The notes below the pieces were generated by a model. The model worked only from the letters and a program-made list of their open reading frames with translations. It had not been told where the DNA came from and searched no databases. Positions 56,131 to 64,000 of a stretch of DNA of 64,000 nt are shown one piece after another. The stretch is from Nibrella viscosa (GTDB taxonomy: Bacteria > Bacteroidota > Bacteroidia > Cytophagales > Spirosomataceae), in NCBI RefSeq assembly GCF_039541875.1, contig NZ_BAABHB010000002.1:744001-808000 (forward strand). Direction: 5' to 3'. Each line of letters begins with the position of its first letter. Within the stretch, counting starts at the first letter, position 1. A program made the translations under genes and the position numbers.

Positions 56131-58671
56131 ATGAGAAACGTATTACTATTTTCTCTTTTCGTACTATTACTAAGCCCCGCCTGGGGGCAGAATACCGGCA
56201 CCATAACCGGCACTGTTCGTTCCGCATCGGGTGAAACCATGCCGGGCGTATCAATTGTACTGGACAATTCGCGGCTGGGCACGGTTACCGACGAAAGCGG
56301 CCGGTATTTGCTTCGCAGCGTTCCGACCGGCCCGCATACCCTGCAAGCCAGTTTTGTCGGGTTCCAGACCTTTCGCCAGTCCATCGTCATCAACGGTAAT
56401 GAACGTCTCGATATAACACTGACCGACAACCCGACGCAGCTCGGTGAGGTGATTGTCAGCACTCAGAAGCGGGCCGAATCTATTCTCGACGTGCCGATTG
56501 CCATAGCGGCTGTGGACGGTAATTTTCTGAAGCGTCAGCGGATTCAGGAACTCGATGTGCTGGCCAATTACATTCCAGGTCTGCAGGTGCAGTTGCAGAG
56601 TCCGAATAACCCCGGCTTTGTGATTCGGGGGGTTACCAGCGACGAAGGCGACGCCCGGTCCCAGGCCCGCGTGTCGGTGTTTCAGGATGGCGTTCAGATT
56701 TCGCGTTCCCGCGGGGCCGTGGTCGAACTGTTCGACATGGAGCGTGTGGAGGTGGCCAAAGGGCCGCAGGGCACGCTGTTTGGCCGGGGCGCGCAGATCG
56801 GCGCTATTCACCTGATCCAGAACAAAGCCCGCAACAACCAGGCTGGCGAGGTGCTGCTCTCGTACGGCAACTATAACGCCCTGTATGCACAGGGCGTTAT
56901 CAATCAGCCGTTGGTCAAAGACAAGTTTTTTGTGCGACTCGCCGGGGTAGCCAGTAAGCGCGACGGTTTTATCGAAAACCTGTCTGGCGGAACCCTCAAC
57001 GGAAAAGGGACGTATGCCGGGCGTCTGGCCCTGCGATACCTGCCCGGTACCCGCTCTACCCTCGATCTGCTGGTCAATTACCAATACGATGATTATCCCG
57101 GAACGTCGTTCAAAAGCGGCCGCTATGCGCCACGTGGTGGTGACACCAACCCTAATACCTTTGCCGACCTGGAGCAGGGTACCAACCTCTTTACCCGGCG
57201 AAAAGTACTCGGCACTACCTTGCTTTGGAATCAGCAGCTTAGCAACCGGCTCACGCTGAATTCGATTTCGGCGTTCCGCTGGTTCGACTCACACGAAAAC
57301 TTTGACGCCGACGGCACCGTGGCCCCGGCGCTGTTTTTGCGTGAACTGGCTATTGGTCGCCAGTGGAGCCAGGAGTTCCGGCTCAATTACCAGAACGAAA
57401 ATCGTTTTTCGGGCTTTGCCGGATTGAGCTTTTTCACGGAAGACGGGTCACAGCGGTTGCCGCTGATTGCCGACGAACGGAGTTTGCTGGCCCTGTATAC
57501 AACGGCAATTTCCCGGTTGGTGCCCTCCGTACCGCTGGTGCCGATTGTGCTGCCGGACGGCTCGGCCAACCTGAGCTTGACCAGTGCCCTGCTGAACAGC
57601 CTGCTGCCGTCCCAGGTGCCGCGTCCGTTGCCGCCCCTGAAAACCCGCCACGAAGAAGACTTTGCCAACTTCGGAAAAAATACAGCCTACGAAGTATTTG
57701 CCGACGGTACCTATCAGCTTACGCCCCGGCTGAGTGTGAGCGCCGGTATCCGGGGAACGTACGACGTCCAGACTGGCGGTTTTCAGGCCGACCAGGTGGC
57801 GGTACCGAGCGTGATTGGTTTGCTGGTCGGCAACTTCCCGAACGTGCTGAACCGGCCCACAAGGGGGATACATTCGGTAACCAAAGATTATTTTTCGGCG
57901 GTGGGCCGTCTGGTGGTTGATTACAAAATTGGGAGTCAGAAGGCCTACGCGAGTCTGTCGCGGGGACGCCGGCCGGGTGTTATTCAGGTTTCGGCCATTG
58001 ATACGATCCTGCTGCGGCCCGAAACGGTCATCAGCTACGAGCTTGGCTACAAAGGAGCCACCCTGGCCAACCGGCTGCAGTATGACCTGGCTGTGTACTA
58101 TTACGACTGGAATAACTTCCAGTCTACTTCGATTGTGCTGCAGCAGGGGCAGCTACGTGCATTGTCCACCGATGCCGGATCGGCCCGCAGTCTGGGGACT
58201 GAGGTGGGCTTACGGTACAATGTATTTCGTACGTCACTGCTCTACGGCAGCTACTCGTACATCGACGGCAAGTTTGATGATTACGATAAGGAAGGTCGGC
58301 GGCAGGAGTTCGGCGGCAATCGCTTCCGGCTAACCCCGATGCACCAGATGGCTCTGGGTGCCGACCTCAACTTTCCGGTTCAGTCCCGCTATTCCATTTA
58401 CGTCCGGCCCAACTACACCTATAAATCGAAAGTTTACTTTGAAAACTCGAATCAGCCGGATCTGATCCAGGATGGCTATGGCCTGGTTAATCTTAATGCA
58501 GGGGTGGAGTTGGGAACAAAGCCCCGCATGATGGTCGGCTTCTACAGCAAAAATCTGCTGAATGAGCAATACATCATTGATGCCGGCAATACGGGTAACG
58601 CCTTTGGCATCCCAACCTTCATTGCCGGCCCTCCGCGCTTTGTTGGTGCCGAAGTCCGGATAACGTTTTAA
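56131..58671 (+). CDS. TonB-dependent receptor with CarboxypepD_reg-like domain (2)
   Basis: This 846-residue outer-membrane receptor has a signal peptide (about 1-19, ending AWGQ), a CarboxypepD_reg-like domain (about 22-100: ITGTVRSASGETMPGVSIVLDNSRLGTVTD), a plug (about 110-240) with ILDVPIAIAAV, FVIRGVTS, VFQDGVQISRSRG, VEVAKGPQGTLFGRGAQIG, and a barrel ending RFVGAEVRITF. As with the other receptor, no SusD gene is adjacent. Three exported M20 hydrolases lie on the opposite strand beyond a shared terminator, so peptide-like cargo is a guess only. A TAGTTTTG box at 56108-56115 may be its -7 element. Confidence 0.94.
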   Translation: MRNVLLFSLFVLLLSPAWGQNTGTITGTVRSASGETMPGVSIVLDNSRLGTVTDESGRYLLRSVPTGPHTLQASFVGFQTFRQSIVINGNERLDITLTDNPTQLGEVIVSTQKRAESILDVPIAIAAVDGNFLKRQRIQELDVLANYIPGLQVQLQSPNNPGFVIRGVTSDEGDARSQARVSVFQDGVQISRSRGAVVELFDMERVEVAKGPQGTLFGRGAQIGAIHLIQNKARNNQAGEVLLSYGNYNALYAQGVINQPLVKDKFFVRLAGVASKRDGFIENLSGGTLNGKGTYAGRLALRYLPGTRSTLDLLVNYQYDDYPGTSFKSGRYAPRGGDTNPNTFADLEQGTNLFTRRKVLGTTLLWNQQLSNRLTLNSISAFRWFDSHENFDADGTVAPALFLRELAIGRQWSQEFRLNYQNENRFSGFAGLSFFTEDGSQRLPLIADERSLLALYTTAISRLVPSVPLVPIVLPDGSANLSLTSALLNSLLPSQVPRPLPPLKTRHEEDFANFGKNTAYEVFADGTYQLTPRLSVSAGIRGTYDVQTGGFQADQVAVPSVIGLLVGNFPNVLNRPTRGIHSVTKDYFSAVGRLVVDYKIGSQKAYASLSRGRRPGVIQVSAIDTILLRPETVISYELGYKGATLANRLQYDLAVYYYDWNNFQSTSIVLQQGQLRALSTDAGSARSLGTEVGLRYNVFRTSLLYGSYSYIDGKFDDYDKEGRRQEFGGNRFRLTPMHQMALGADLNFPVQSRYSIYVRPNYTYKSKVYFENSNQPDLIQDGYGLVNLNAGVELGTKPRMMVGFYSKNLLNEQYIIDAGNTGNAFGIPTFIAGPPRFVGAEVRITF

Positions 58672-58691
58672 AATTTGCCTGCTGCTGTGTT

Positions 58692-58736
58692 GGGTCTGGT
58701 CAGGAAAGACACCTCCATTATTTCCTGGCCAGACCC
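58692..58736. terminator. Bidirectional terminator shared by TonB receptor and M20 gene
   Basis: A 16-bp stem (58692-58707 with 58721-58736) with one G-T pair has a 13-nt loop. The right arm contains the last codons and stop of the M20 gene (Gly-Leu-Ala-Arg-Lys-stop), so the hairpin is partly coding. It sits between two convergent genes. Confidence 0.75.
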
Positions 58737-60037
58737 GCTTCGGCCACCAGCGTCAGCAGCGCGGCCTGAATGGCTTTGTAGGCCTGGTTGTCGTACCACC
58801 ACTCGTTAAGGGCATGATTGCCGCCGGTTGTTCCACCCTGCCCAATGGTAACTGCCGGAATCCCTTTAGAGATGGGTATATTGCTGTTGGTGGAGCCGCG
58901 GCCTATTTTGGGTGTTACGCCGAAATAAGCTACCGCAGCCATCGACCGCTGAATCAACGGGAGGGTCTCCGGTAGTTCGCCGGATGGTCGCTCGCCGATA
59001 CGGGTATACTCGACCGTCAGAGCCGGACCCGACCGGCGCATCTGGTTATGCTCGGCCAGCGACTGCTGGACCGATTGCTTCAGCAGCGAATCAATCAGCA
59101 CCAGGTTTTCCGGAATTTCGGAGCGCATATCCACTTCCATCCACGACTCAAATGGAATGGAGTTCACCGACGTCCCCCCACCAATGCGGCCCACGTTGAA
59201 ACTGGTGCGGGCACCGGTCCGGGTGAATTTGTCGGCGGCTTTGGAGAAGTAATGGATAGCCGAGCCCAGGGCATGTTGCGGGTTGGCTAAACCAAACGCA
59301 CCCCACGAATGCCCGCCGGGGCCTTTAACCGTAACGCGGTAGCGGTTAGACCCTAAGCCCATATTGCTGACGCGTCCCATATCGCCCGCTTCAATGGAAA
59401 TCCACGCGTCGATCCTGCGGCTCTGCTCACTGAAGAGGTACTTGACCCCCCGCAGGTCGCCAAGGCCTTCTTCGCCAACCGAACCAACAAACAGCACATC
59501 GGCCTGCGTTTCGATGCCTGCGTTTTCCAGCGCCCGTAACACAGCCACTACCGCCACCAGCCCCCGCGTATCATCGCCGATGCCCGGCGCATATAGCGTG
59601 TCGCCTTTCTGCTTTACGGTTACGTCGGTCTCTTTCGGAAATACCGTATCCAGGTGGGCATCCAGCGCCACGGTACGTTTGCCTTGTTTGCCTTTACGTA
59701 AGGCAAGCACATTGCCCACCTTGTCGGTCCAGACCGAGTCGGCACCGGCTTCTTTAAGCAGGGTGGCGAACCGGGCTCCGCGTTTGTCTTCCATAAACGG
59801 CGGGGCCGAAATCTCGGTGAGCCTAATCAGCTCGTCGCGGTTTTGCTTTTGCTGGGCGGCAATAAACTGAAACGCCTTTTGGATTTGCGGATTTTTGGCG
59901 AGTTGGTCAATTTCTTTGGTGTATCTGGCGTCTACGTTGCCGGCTTTGCCCGGTTCCAACTCCTGGGCCTGTATATGGGCGGTGTGTACAACGAAGCCGG
60001 TCAGGAGGCTGAGGAGACAGGTAGTTGTCAGTTTCAT
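58718..60037 (-). CDS. Exported M20 metallopeptidase (1), PepT/DapE-like
   Basis: This 439-residue protein has a signal peptide (about 1-24, ending IQAQ), so unlike most M20 enzymes it acts outside the cytoplasm. Di-zinc motifs: ALDAHLDTVFP, GIGDDTRG (bridging Asp), GEEGLGD (general-base Glu and zinc Glu), SIEAGD and the late His in GGNHALNEWW. The lid domain contains the dimerisation His of GPGGHSWG. It is the downstream-most of three M20 genes on this strand. The substrate is unknown; di/tripeptides or acylated amino acids fit the family. Confidence 0.92.
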   Translation of the reverse strand: MKLTTTCLLSLLTGFVVHTAHIQAQELEPGKAGNVDARYTKEIDQLAKNPQIQKAFQFIAAQQKQNRDELIRLTEISAPPFMEDKRGARFATLLKEAGADSVWTDKVGNVLALRKGKQGKRTVALDAHLDTVFPKETDVTVKQKGDTLYAPGIGDDTRGLVAVVAVLRALENAGIETQADVLFVGSVGEEGLGDLRGVKYLFSEQSRRIDAWISIEAGDMGRVSNMGLGSNRYRVTVKGPGGHSWGAFGLANPQHALGSAIHYFSKAADKFTRTGARTSFNVGRIGGGTSVNSIPFESWMEVDMRSEIPENLVLIDSLLKQSVQQSLAEHNQMRRSGPALTVEYTRIGERPSGELPETLPLIQRSMAAVAYFGVTPKIGRGSTNSNIPISKGIPAVTIGQGGTTGGNHALNEWWYDNQAYKAIQAALLTLVAEAGLARK

Positions 60038-60115
60038 TGTGCTGATTTTTCGGTATAGTTGGTCTGTCGCGTTTTTCAGCCGTCAAGATACTATTTTTTG
60101 CGTGAGGGGTTTTCG

Positions 60116-61663
60116 CTATTCCGTGAAAATAGCCAGCCAGGTTTTGATACCCTCCAGGTAGTTGCCCAGCCGGAGGTTTTCGTTGGCCGCGTGCTGGTTG
60201 TTGTCGAGATTGACCATCGGCACGTGGATGGCGGGGATGTTCAGCGTCCGGATGAACGGCGCAATCGGTACCGTACCGCCCATTGTCCGAATTTTGATCG
60301 GTTCCCGGCCAAAGGCGCGTTTCATGGCCTGGGTGAGCCACTGATCTTCCAGGCCCCCAAATTCGGTCCGGAACGGCAGTGATCCTACGGCTGCCCGCAT
60401 CTGAATGAGCTTTGGATACTGGAGCCGGTCGGCATCGGTCGGCTCGTGGTCAATGATGTGATAGCCTTTCTGCTCAATGTGCTGCCTGATCAGGCGAATC
60501 AGACGCTGCGGGTCCGACTCGGGAACCAGCCGCAAATCCAGTTCGGCAATGGCTTTGTCGGGGATAATGGTGCCGGCTTGCACGCCCACGTGGGCGCTGG
60601 ACAGTCCCCGGATATTTAGGGTGGGATACTGCAGGGCTTCCTGGTAAGTACGGCCGACTTTGTCGGGCACTGTAACCCCAATCGTCTGCTGGATCAGGGC
60701 CGGATCATCGGGCACAGCCGCCAGAATCCGGGCTACAGATGCATCAATCGTAATGCCGTCGTAGTAGCCCGGTATGGTTACCCGTCCGTCCTCGTCTTTC
60801 ATCGACCCTAAAAGCTGGGTCAGGCGTAAGGCCGGATTCGGGGCGTAGTTGCCGTAGTGACCACTGTGCTGGGCACCCCTGGGGCCGTAAGTGGTTAGCG
60901 TTACGCTGGCAATGCCCCGTGCGCCATAGATCAGTGTCGGCTGGTTGGACAGGTGGCGACCACCATCCATGATCATCATAAAGTCGGCCTGCAATTTATT
61001 TTTGTACTGACCCACCGCATCGGCCAGGTGGGGTGACCCCACCTCTTCCTCGCTGTCCAGAATCACTTTGATGTTGTATGGAATGGGTATATGCTCCTGT
61101 TGCAGGGCGGTGAGGGCCGTCAGCAGCATCACAATGGGACCTTTATCATCCGAGGAGGAGCGGCCAAAAATCCGCCATTCGCGCGATCCGTCGGTACGGT
61201 TATAGGTGGTCTGGAGCTTTTCCCAGGGAATGGGCTGCCATGTGCCGTTTTCCCCCTTCGCTTTCAGGACGGGGGTAAACGGGGAGGCCTGCTGCCAATC
61301 GGCGGGCTGCACCGGCTGACCGTCAAAATGCATATAGAACAGCAGCGTTTTCAGCTTTCCGGCCGGCGTTTTGTCGGCTTTATGTTCGGCAAAGACCAGC
61401 GGATTTTTGCCTTTGGTGGGCAGCACCTCCACCGAAAACCCACGCTGGGTAAACGCCTTCTGGAGCCAGTCGATATTCGGCTGAATATGCCCGTCGATGC
61501 GGGAGTTATTGGGCAAAGACAGGAAGGTGTACAGGTCGTTATACGAGGCCCGGACGTATTTTTCGGTGAGGGTGTCCAACTGCGACATGGTGAGCGGTTG
61601 AGCCATTCCTGCGAAACTGCTCACCAGGGCGAGTGTAAGAAGGTGAAGGAATCGGTTCTTCAT
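60116..61663 (-). CDS. Exported M20 dipeptidase (2), CNDP-like
   Basis: This 515-residue protein has a signal peptide (about 1-21, ending GMAQ). It shows the larger M20 layout of carnosinase/CNDP-like dipeptidases: LLFYMHFDGQPV, FGRSSSDDKGPIVMLL, LDSEEEVGSPHL, FMMIMDGG, a lid domain with GPRGAQHSGHYGN, and TMGGTVPIAPFI near the end, then HVPMVNLDNNQHAANENL with the last zinc His. The length and the SDDKG motif are normal for dipeptidases. It lies 62 nt after the third M20 gene and 78 nt before the first. Confidence 0.93.
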   Translation of the reverse strand: MKNRFLHLLTLALVSSFAGMAQPLTMSQLDTLTEKYVRASYNDLYTFLSLPNNSRIDGHIQPNIDWLQKAFTQRGFSVEVLPTKGKNPLVFAEHKADKTPAGKLKTLLFYMHFDGQPVQPADWQQASPFTPVLKAKGENGTWQPIPWEKLQTTYNRTDGSREWRIFGRSSSDDKGPIVMLLTALTALQQEHIPIPYNIKVILDSEEEVGSPHLADAVGQYKNKLQADFMMIMDGGRHLSNQPTLIYGARGIASVTLTTYGPRGAQHSGHYGNYAPNPALRLTQLLGSMKDEDGRVTIPGYYDGITIDASVARILAAVPDDPALIQQTIGVTVPDKVGRTYQEALQYPTLNIRGLSSAHVGVQAGTIIPDKAIAELDLRLVPESDPQRLIRLIRQHIEQKGYHIIDHEPTDADRLQYPKLIQMRAAVGSLPFRTEFGGLEDQWLTQAMKRAFGREPIKIRTMGGTVPIAPFIRTLNIPAIHVPMVNLDNNQHAANENLRLGNYLEGIKTWLAIFTE

Positions 61664-61725
61664 TTCAGAGAAAGTAGGTTCGTCTAAATCGTTTATGTGG
61701 CCGATGGCCTCAGCGTAAGTTGCGA

Positions 61726-63018
61726 CTATTTACGGGAATCCAGGGCCAGCACGGTATGCAGCAGCACGTTGGCACCGTTGGCAATATCGACTGGTTTCGA
61801 AAATTCGTTGGGCGAGTGGCTGATGCCTCCAACACTGGGAATAAAAATCATACCGACCGGAGCAATATGGGAAATCTCCTGTGAGTCGTGGCCGGCCCCG
61901 CTCTGCATCATGCGGTACGAAAGCCCCAGGCCACTGGCTGCCCGGATGATTAGATCCTGAATGGGTTTGGCCGTCAGGGCGGGCGTTACCGGCGCAAAGG
62001 GCTGCCGGAACGTGATGGTGGTACCCGACGCCTTGGCAATGGCGGCCGCGCGGGCTTCTACCTCCCGAAAGAGGGTCCAGATCTTATCGTAGTTCAGATC
62101 CCGGATCTCCATGCCCAGTACTACTTTGCCCGGAATGACATTATACGCGCCGGGCTCAACGGCTATTTTGCCCACCGTACCCACCTGCCGTCCTTCGCGA
62201 CTCGTGATCACGTCGTTGAGAGCTACGGTTAGTCTGGCGGCTGCCAGCATGGCATCACGTCTGCGGTTCATAGGGGTTGTGCCGGCATGGTTGGGCATTC
62301 CTTCAATGGTGACCTCCCAGTCTTCAATGCCGACAATGCCCTCTACTACGCCAATCTGTCGGTTTTCGGCTTCCAGAATGCCGCCCTGTTCAATGTGCAG
62401 CTCAACAAAAGCTGCGAGGTCGCCTTTTTCCCGGACCATTCGCTGCAGACTGTCGGGGTTGCCGCCAATGGCCCGTATCCCGTCGGCGGTGGTCAGGCCA
62501 CTCTGCGTTACCGAGGCCAGCACGGCCGGCTTAACCTTGCCAATCATGGCCCCGCTCCCTACGGTTCCCCCTTCTTCGTTGGCGAAAATGATGAGCTCAA
62601 GCGGGTGCTCGGTAACGATTTTGTTTTCGTTCAGCATCTCAATCACCTCCAGCCCGCTGATCGAGCCAACGGTACCGTCGTAGTTGCCGCCGTTGGGTAC
62701 GGTGTCGATGTGCGAGCCGAAGCCAATGGGTTTCAGCGCGGAATTCTTGCCGGCACGTCGACCGATAATGTTACCCGCATAGTCGATGGTTACGGCAAGG
62801 CCGGCATTTTTCATGAGTCCCATAAAGTAGGCCCGGCCTTCCCGGTCCGCTTTGCTGTACCCCACCCGACCGGCGCCACCGGGCTGAGCGCCAATGGCGG
62901 CCAGTTCCTGTAACCGCTGACTAATTCGTTGCTGATTTACCCGCAGGGAACTGAGCTGGGCATAAGAGGCCGTAGCCAGCGTCAGCAGAACCAGGCAAGC
63001 GGGCAGAGACTTTTTCAT
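61726..63018 (-). CDS. Exported M20 amidohydrolase (3), AllC/HyuC type
   Basis: This 430-residue protein has a signal peptide (about 1-21, ending SYAQ). It belongs to the allantoate amidohydrolase / N-carbamoyl-L-amino acid hydrolase branch of M20: IGFGSHIDTVPNGGNYDGTVGSISGLEVIE, FANEEGGTVGSGAMIG, FVELHIEQGGILE, GIEDWEVTIEGMPNHAGTTPM, and the zinc His of GISHSPNEFS at the C-terminus. These enzymes release carbamoyl or ureido groups or, in some cases, hydrolyse peptides. Known AllC/HyuC enzymes are cytosolic; the signal peptide here is unusual and points to the periplasm. It is the first gene of the three-M20 run. Confidence 0.93.
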   Translation of the reverse strand: MKKSLPACLVLLTLATASYAQLSSLRVNQQRISQRLQELAAIGAQPGGAGRVGYSKADREGRAYFMGLMKNAGLAVTIDYAGNIIGRRAGKNSALKPIGFGSHIDTVPNGGNYDGTVGSISGLEVIEMLNENKIVTEHPLELIIFANEEGGTVGSGAMIGKVKPAVLASVTQSGLTTADGIRAIGGNPDSLQRMVREKGDLAAFVELHIEQGGILEAENRQIGVVEGIVGIEDWEVTIEGMPNHAGTTPMNRRRDAMLAAARLTVALNDVITSREGRQVGTVGKIAVEPGAYNVIPGKVVLGMEIRDLNYDKIWTLFREVEARAAAIAKASGTTITFRQPFAPVTPALTAKPIQDLIIRAASGLGLSYRMMQSGAGHDSQEISHIAPVGMIFIPSVGGISHSPNEFSKPVDIANGANVLLHTVLALDSRK

Positions 63019-63079
63019 GCAGTAAATGTAGCGATTTTGCCGTTCCTGATTCGCTGCATTTGGAGCAGGAAGTGAACGC

Positions 63080-64000
63080 TTACAGGTAACTCAGCCACCA
63101 CTGTTCTTTGTGGGCTGTTTTGTAGGCATCATACCAGCGGCAGAGCGGATAGAGAATCAGAATCAACGTGGCCCAGATCAGATAAACAACGGGCAGACTG
63201 AACCCTTCGCCGGGTACCACAAACTTGATGGGTATTGGGATTTTAGCAGCTTCGGCCAGTGAATGGCCCCGCATCAGAAAGACGAGCAGGCAAACCGTGT
63301 GGAGCAGGTACCAATGAGCGATGTAGTAGAAAAAGGCCGTCCGCCCAAAGGTGCCTATAAGGCGGGTGAACCGGTTCTTTACAGGTTCAATGGTAGCCAG
63401 AAACAGCAGCGCCGGGCCAATGGTGATGCACATATACAGCAGAGAGGGCGGGTATTTCTGAACGTTGAGGAACGAAAGCAGGGTAAACAGGCTATCTTTT
63501 TGCTGACTCCACGGGAGCGGGTCACCGTAGATACCGCTGAACCGCAGTACGATAAAGAAGGCGATCAGCCCCAGCCCCATACGGGTCAATACCGTTCGGC
63601 GACGGGTGGGCGAGACAGTGGGCTTGAAAAACGTACCGATGCAATACCCGAGTAGCATCAGCCCCAGCCACGGAGCCAAGGGATAACTGACCAGCACCAT
63701 GTAATTAGGCGCGTAGGGATACAGTCCGGTCTGATGCAGCAGCGACCACCACACATTTGGTTTAAACCCCGGTGCGGCTTCAGATGCATCCAGCAGATTA
63801 TGCCCCAGCACAATAGCCAGCCCTAACGCCAGAATCAATCGGAAAGGCAGGTAAATAAGCAGGCCCAGTATAACCATGCTGATACCGATCACCCAGATAA
63901 CCTGCAGGATGAGTACGTTGTAGAATGGGTTGAAGGTGATGCCAAGCGTAATGATCGTGAGTTCGGCAACAATCAGCCACAGCCCACGTTGAATCAGGAA
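63080..64000 (-). CDS. DUF1624/YeiB-like membrane acyltransferase, 5'-truncated by window edge
   Basis: At least 306 residues are visible; the frame is open to the right edge, so the N-terminus is missing. It is a multi-spanning membrane protein resembling DUF1624 / heparan-alpha-glucosaminide N-acetyltransferase-like proteins: FLIQRGLWLIVAELTIITLG at the edge, SYPLAPWLGLMLLGYCIGTFF, FLNVQKYPPSLLYMCITIGPALL, GRTAFFYYIAHWYLLH, and a final helix before YPLCRWYDAYKTAHK. The internal GTG at 63892 is not the true start. Related proteins are proposed to transfer acyl groups across the inner membrane. The gene lies upstream of the M20 run in the same direction (61-nt gap). Confidence 0.83.
   Translation of the reverse strand, partial: FLIQRGLWLIVAELTIITLGITFNPFYNVLILQVIWVIGISMVILGLLIYLPFRLILALGLAIVLGHNLLDASEAAPGFKPNVWWSLLHQTGLYPYAPNYMVLVSYPLAPWLGLMLLGYCIGTFFKPTVSPTRRRTVLTRMGLGLIAFFIVLRFSGIYGDPLPWSQQKDSLFTLLSFLNVQKYPPSLLYMCITIGPALLFLATIEPVKNRFTRLIGTFGRTAFFYYIAHWYLLHTVCLLVFLMRGHSLAEAAKIPIPIKFVVPGEGFSLPVVYLIWATLILILYPLCRWYDAYKTAHKEQWWLSYL

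Noticed and set aside
51207..58671. Polysaccharide utilisation locus built on the two TonB receptors
   Set aside because: There is no SusD gene next to either receptor and no glycoside hydrolase or polysaccharide lyase in the region.

Overview
The window looks like a chromosome segment of a gliding-type Bacteroidota, most likely order Cytophagales (Spirosoma/Rudanella/Fibrella-like). The evidence is a gldKLMN cluster with a PorP/SprF gene, a SprE/PorW-type lipoprotein, a T9SS-sorted surface protein, a hybrid two-component regulator, CarboxypepD_reg/TonB receptors, DUF4271 next to hemD, a HAEPLYID-family protein, Bacteroidota-type -7 boxes (TAnnTTTG) and almost no Shine-Dalgarno sequences. Genus-level placement is inference. 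No rRNA, tRNA, CRISPR array, complete insertion sequence or prophage was seen.

Layout. 0-10 kb is mixed housekeeping: a secreted hypothetical, a lipoprotein amidohydrolase, a HAEPLYID protein, a TolC-type channel, topoisomerase IB, a membrane protein, sucD, DUF4271 and hemD. 10-16 kb is the type IX secretion/gliding motor operon porP-gldK-gldL-gldM-gldN, ending in a strong bidirectional terminator shared with the convergent uvrC. 16-24 kb is a minus-strand run reading sprE/porW, mrcA (PBP1A), glycerate kinase, uvrC. 24-27.6 kb is an ATP synthase operon (atpZ, an AtpI-like gene, atpB, atpE, atpF, atpH) that stops at a perfect terminator after the delta subunit. 27.6-31.2 kb holds two tandem DUF3575-like barrels, a short DnaG-like primase/TOPRIM protein and a DUF4382 lipoprotein. 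31.2-38.7 kb holds a T9SS-sorted beta-helix/PKD protein and a 1410-residue hybrid two-component regulator. This block is bracketed by two direct copies of the 3' end of an AtuA-like gene. 38.8-50.7 kb is one co-directional minus-strand run: a MerR/TipAS regulator, five exported esterases, an unknown four-repeat exported protein, a CitMHS transporter, an AtuA-family protein and its small partner. 51-64 kb holds a 40-codon membrane peptide, two TonB-dependent receptors, a tandem DUF1259 protein, a class A beta-lactamase-like protein, three exported M20 hydrolases and an acyltransferase-type membrane protein cut by the right edge.

How it fits together. The T9SS proteins and PorW/SprE supply the machinery that would export the CTD-bearing protein at 31.6-34.4 kb. 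The esterase-transporter-AtuA run can be read as ester hydrolysis in the envelope, acid uptake and catabolism. That reading is inference from gene order.

The most unusual signal is not a gene. Six intergenic elements (near 0.8, 5.0, 13.3, 19.2, 25.8 and 26.9 kb) are built from degenerate tandem 7-mers, five of them arranged as inverted repeats. The heptamer differs at each locus, the 7-nt period does not, and each element touches or lies within about 13 nt of a stop codon.
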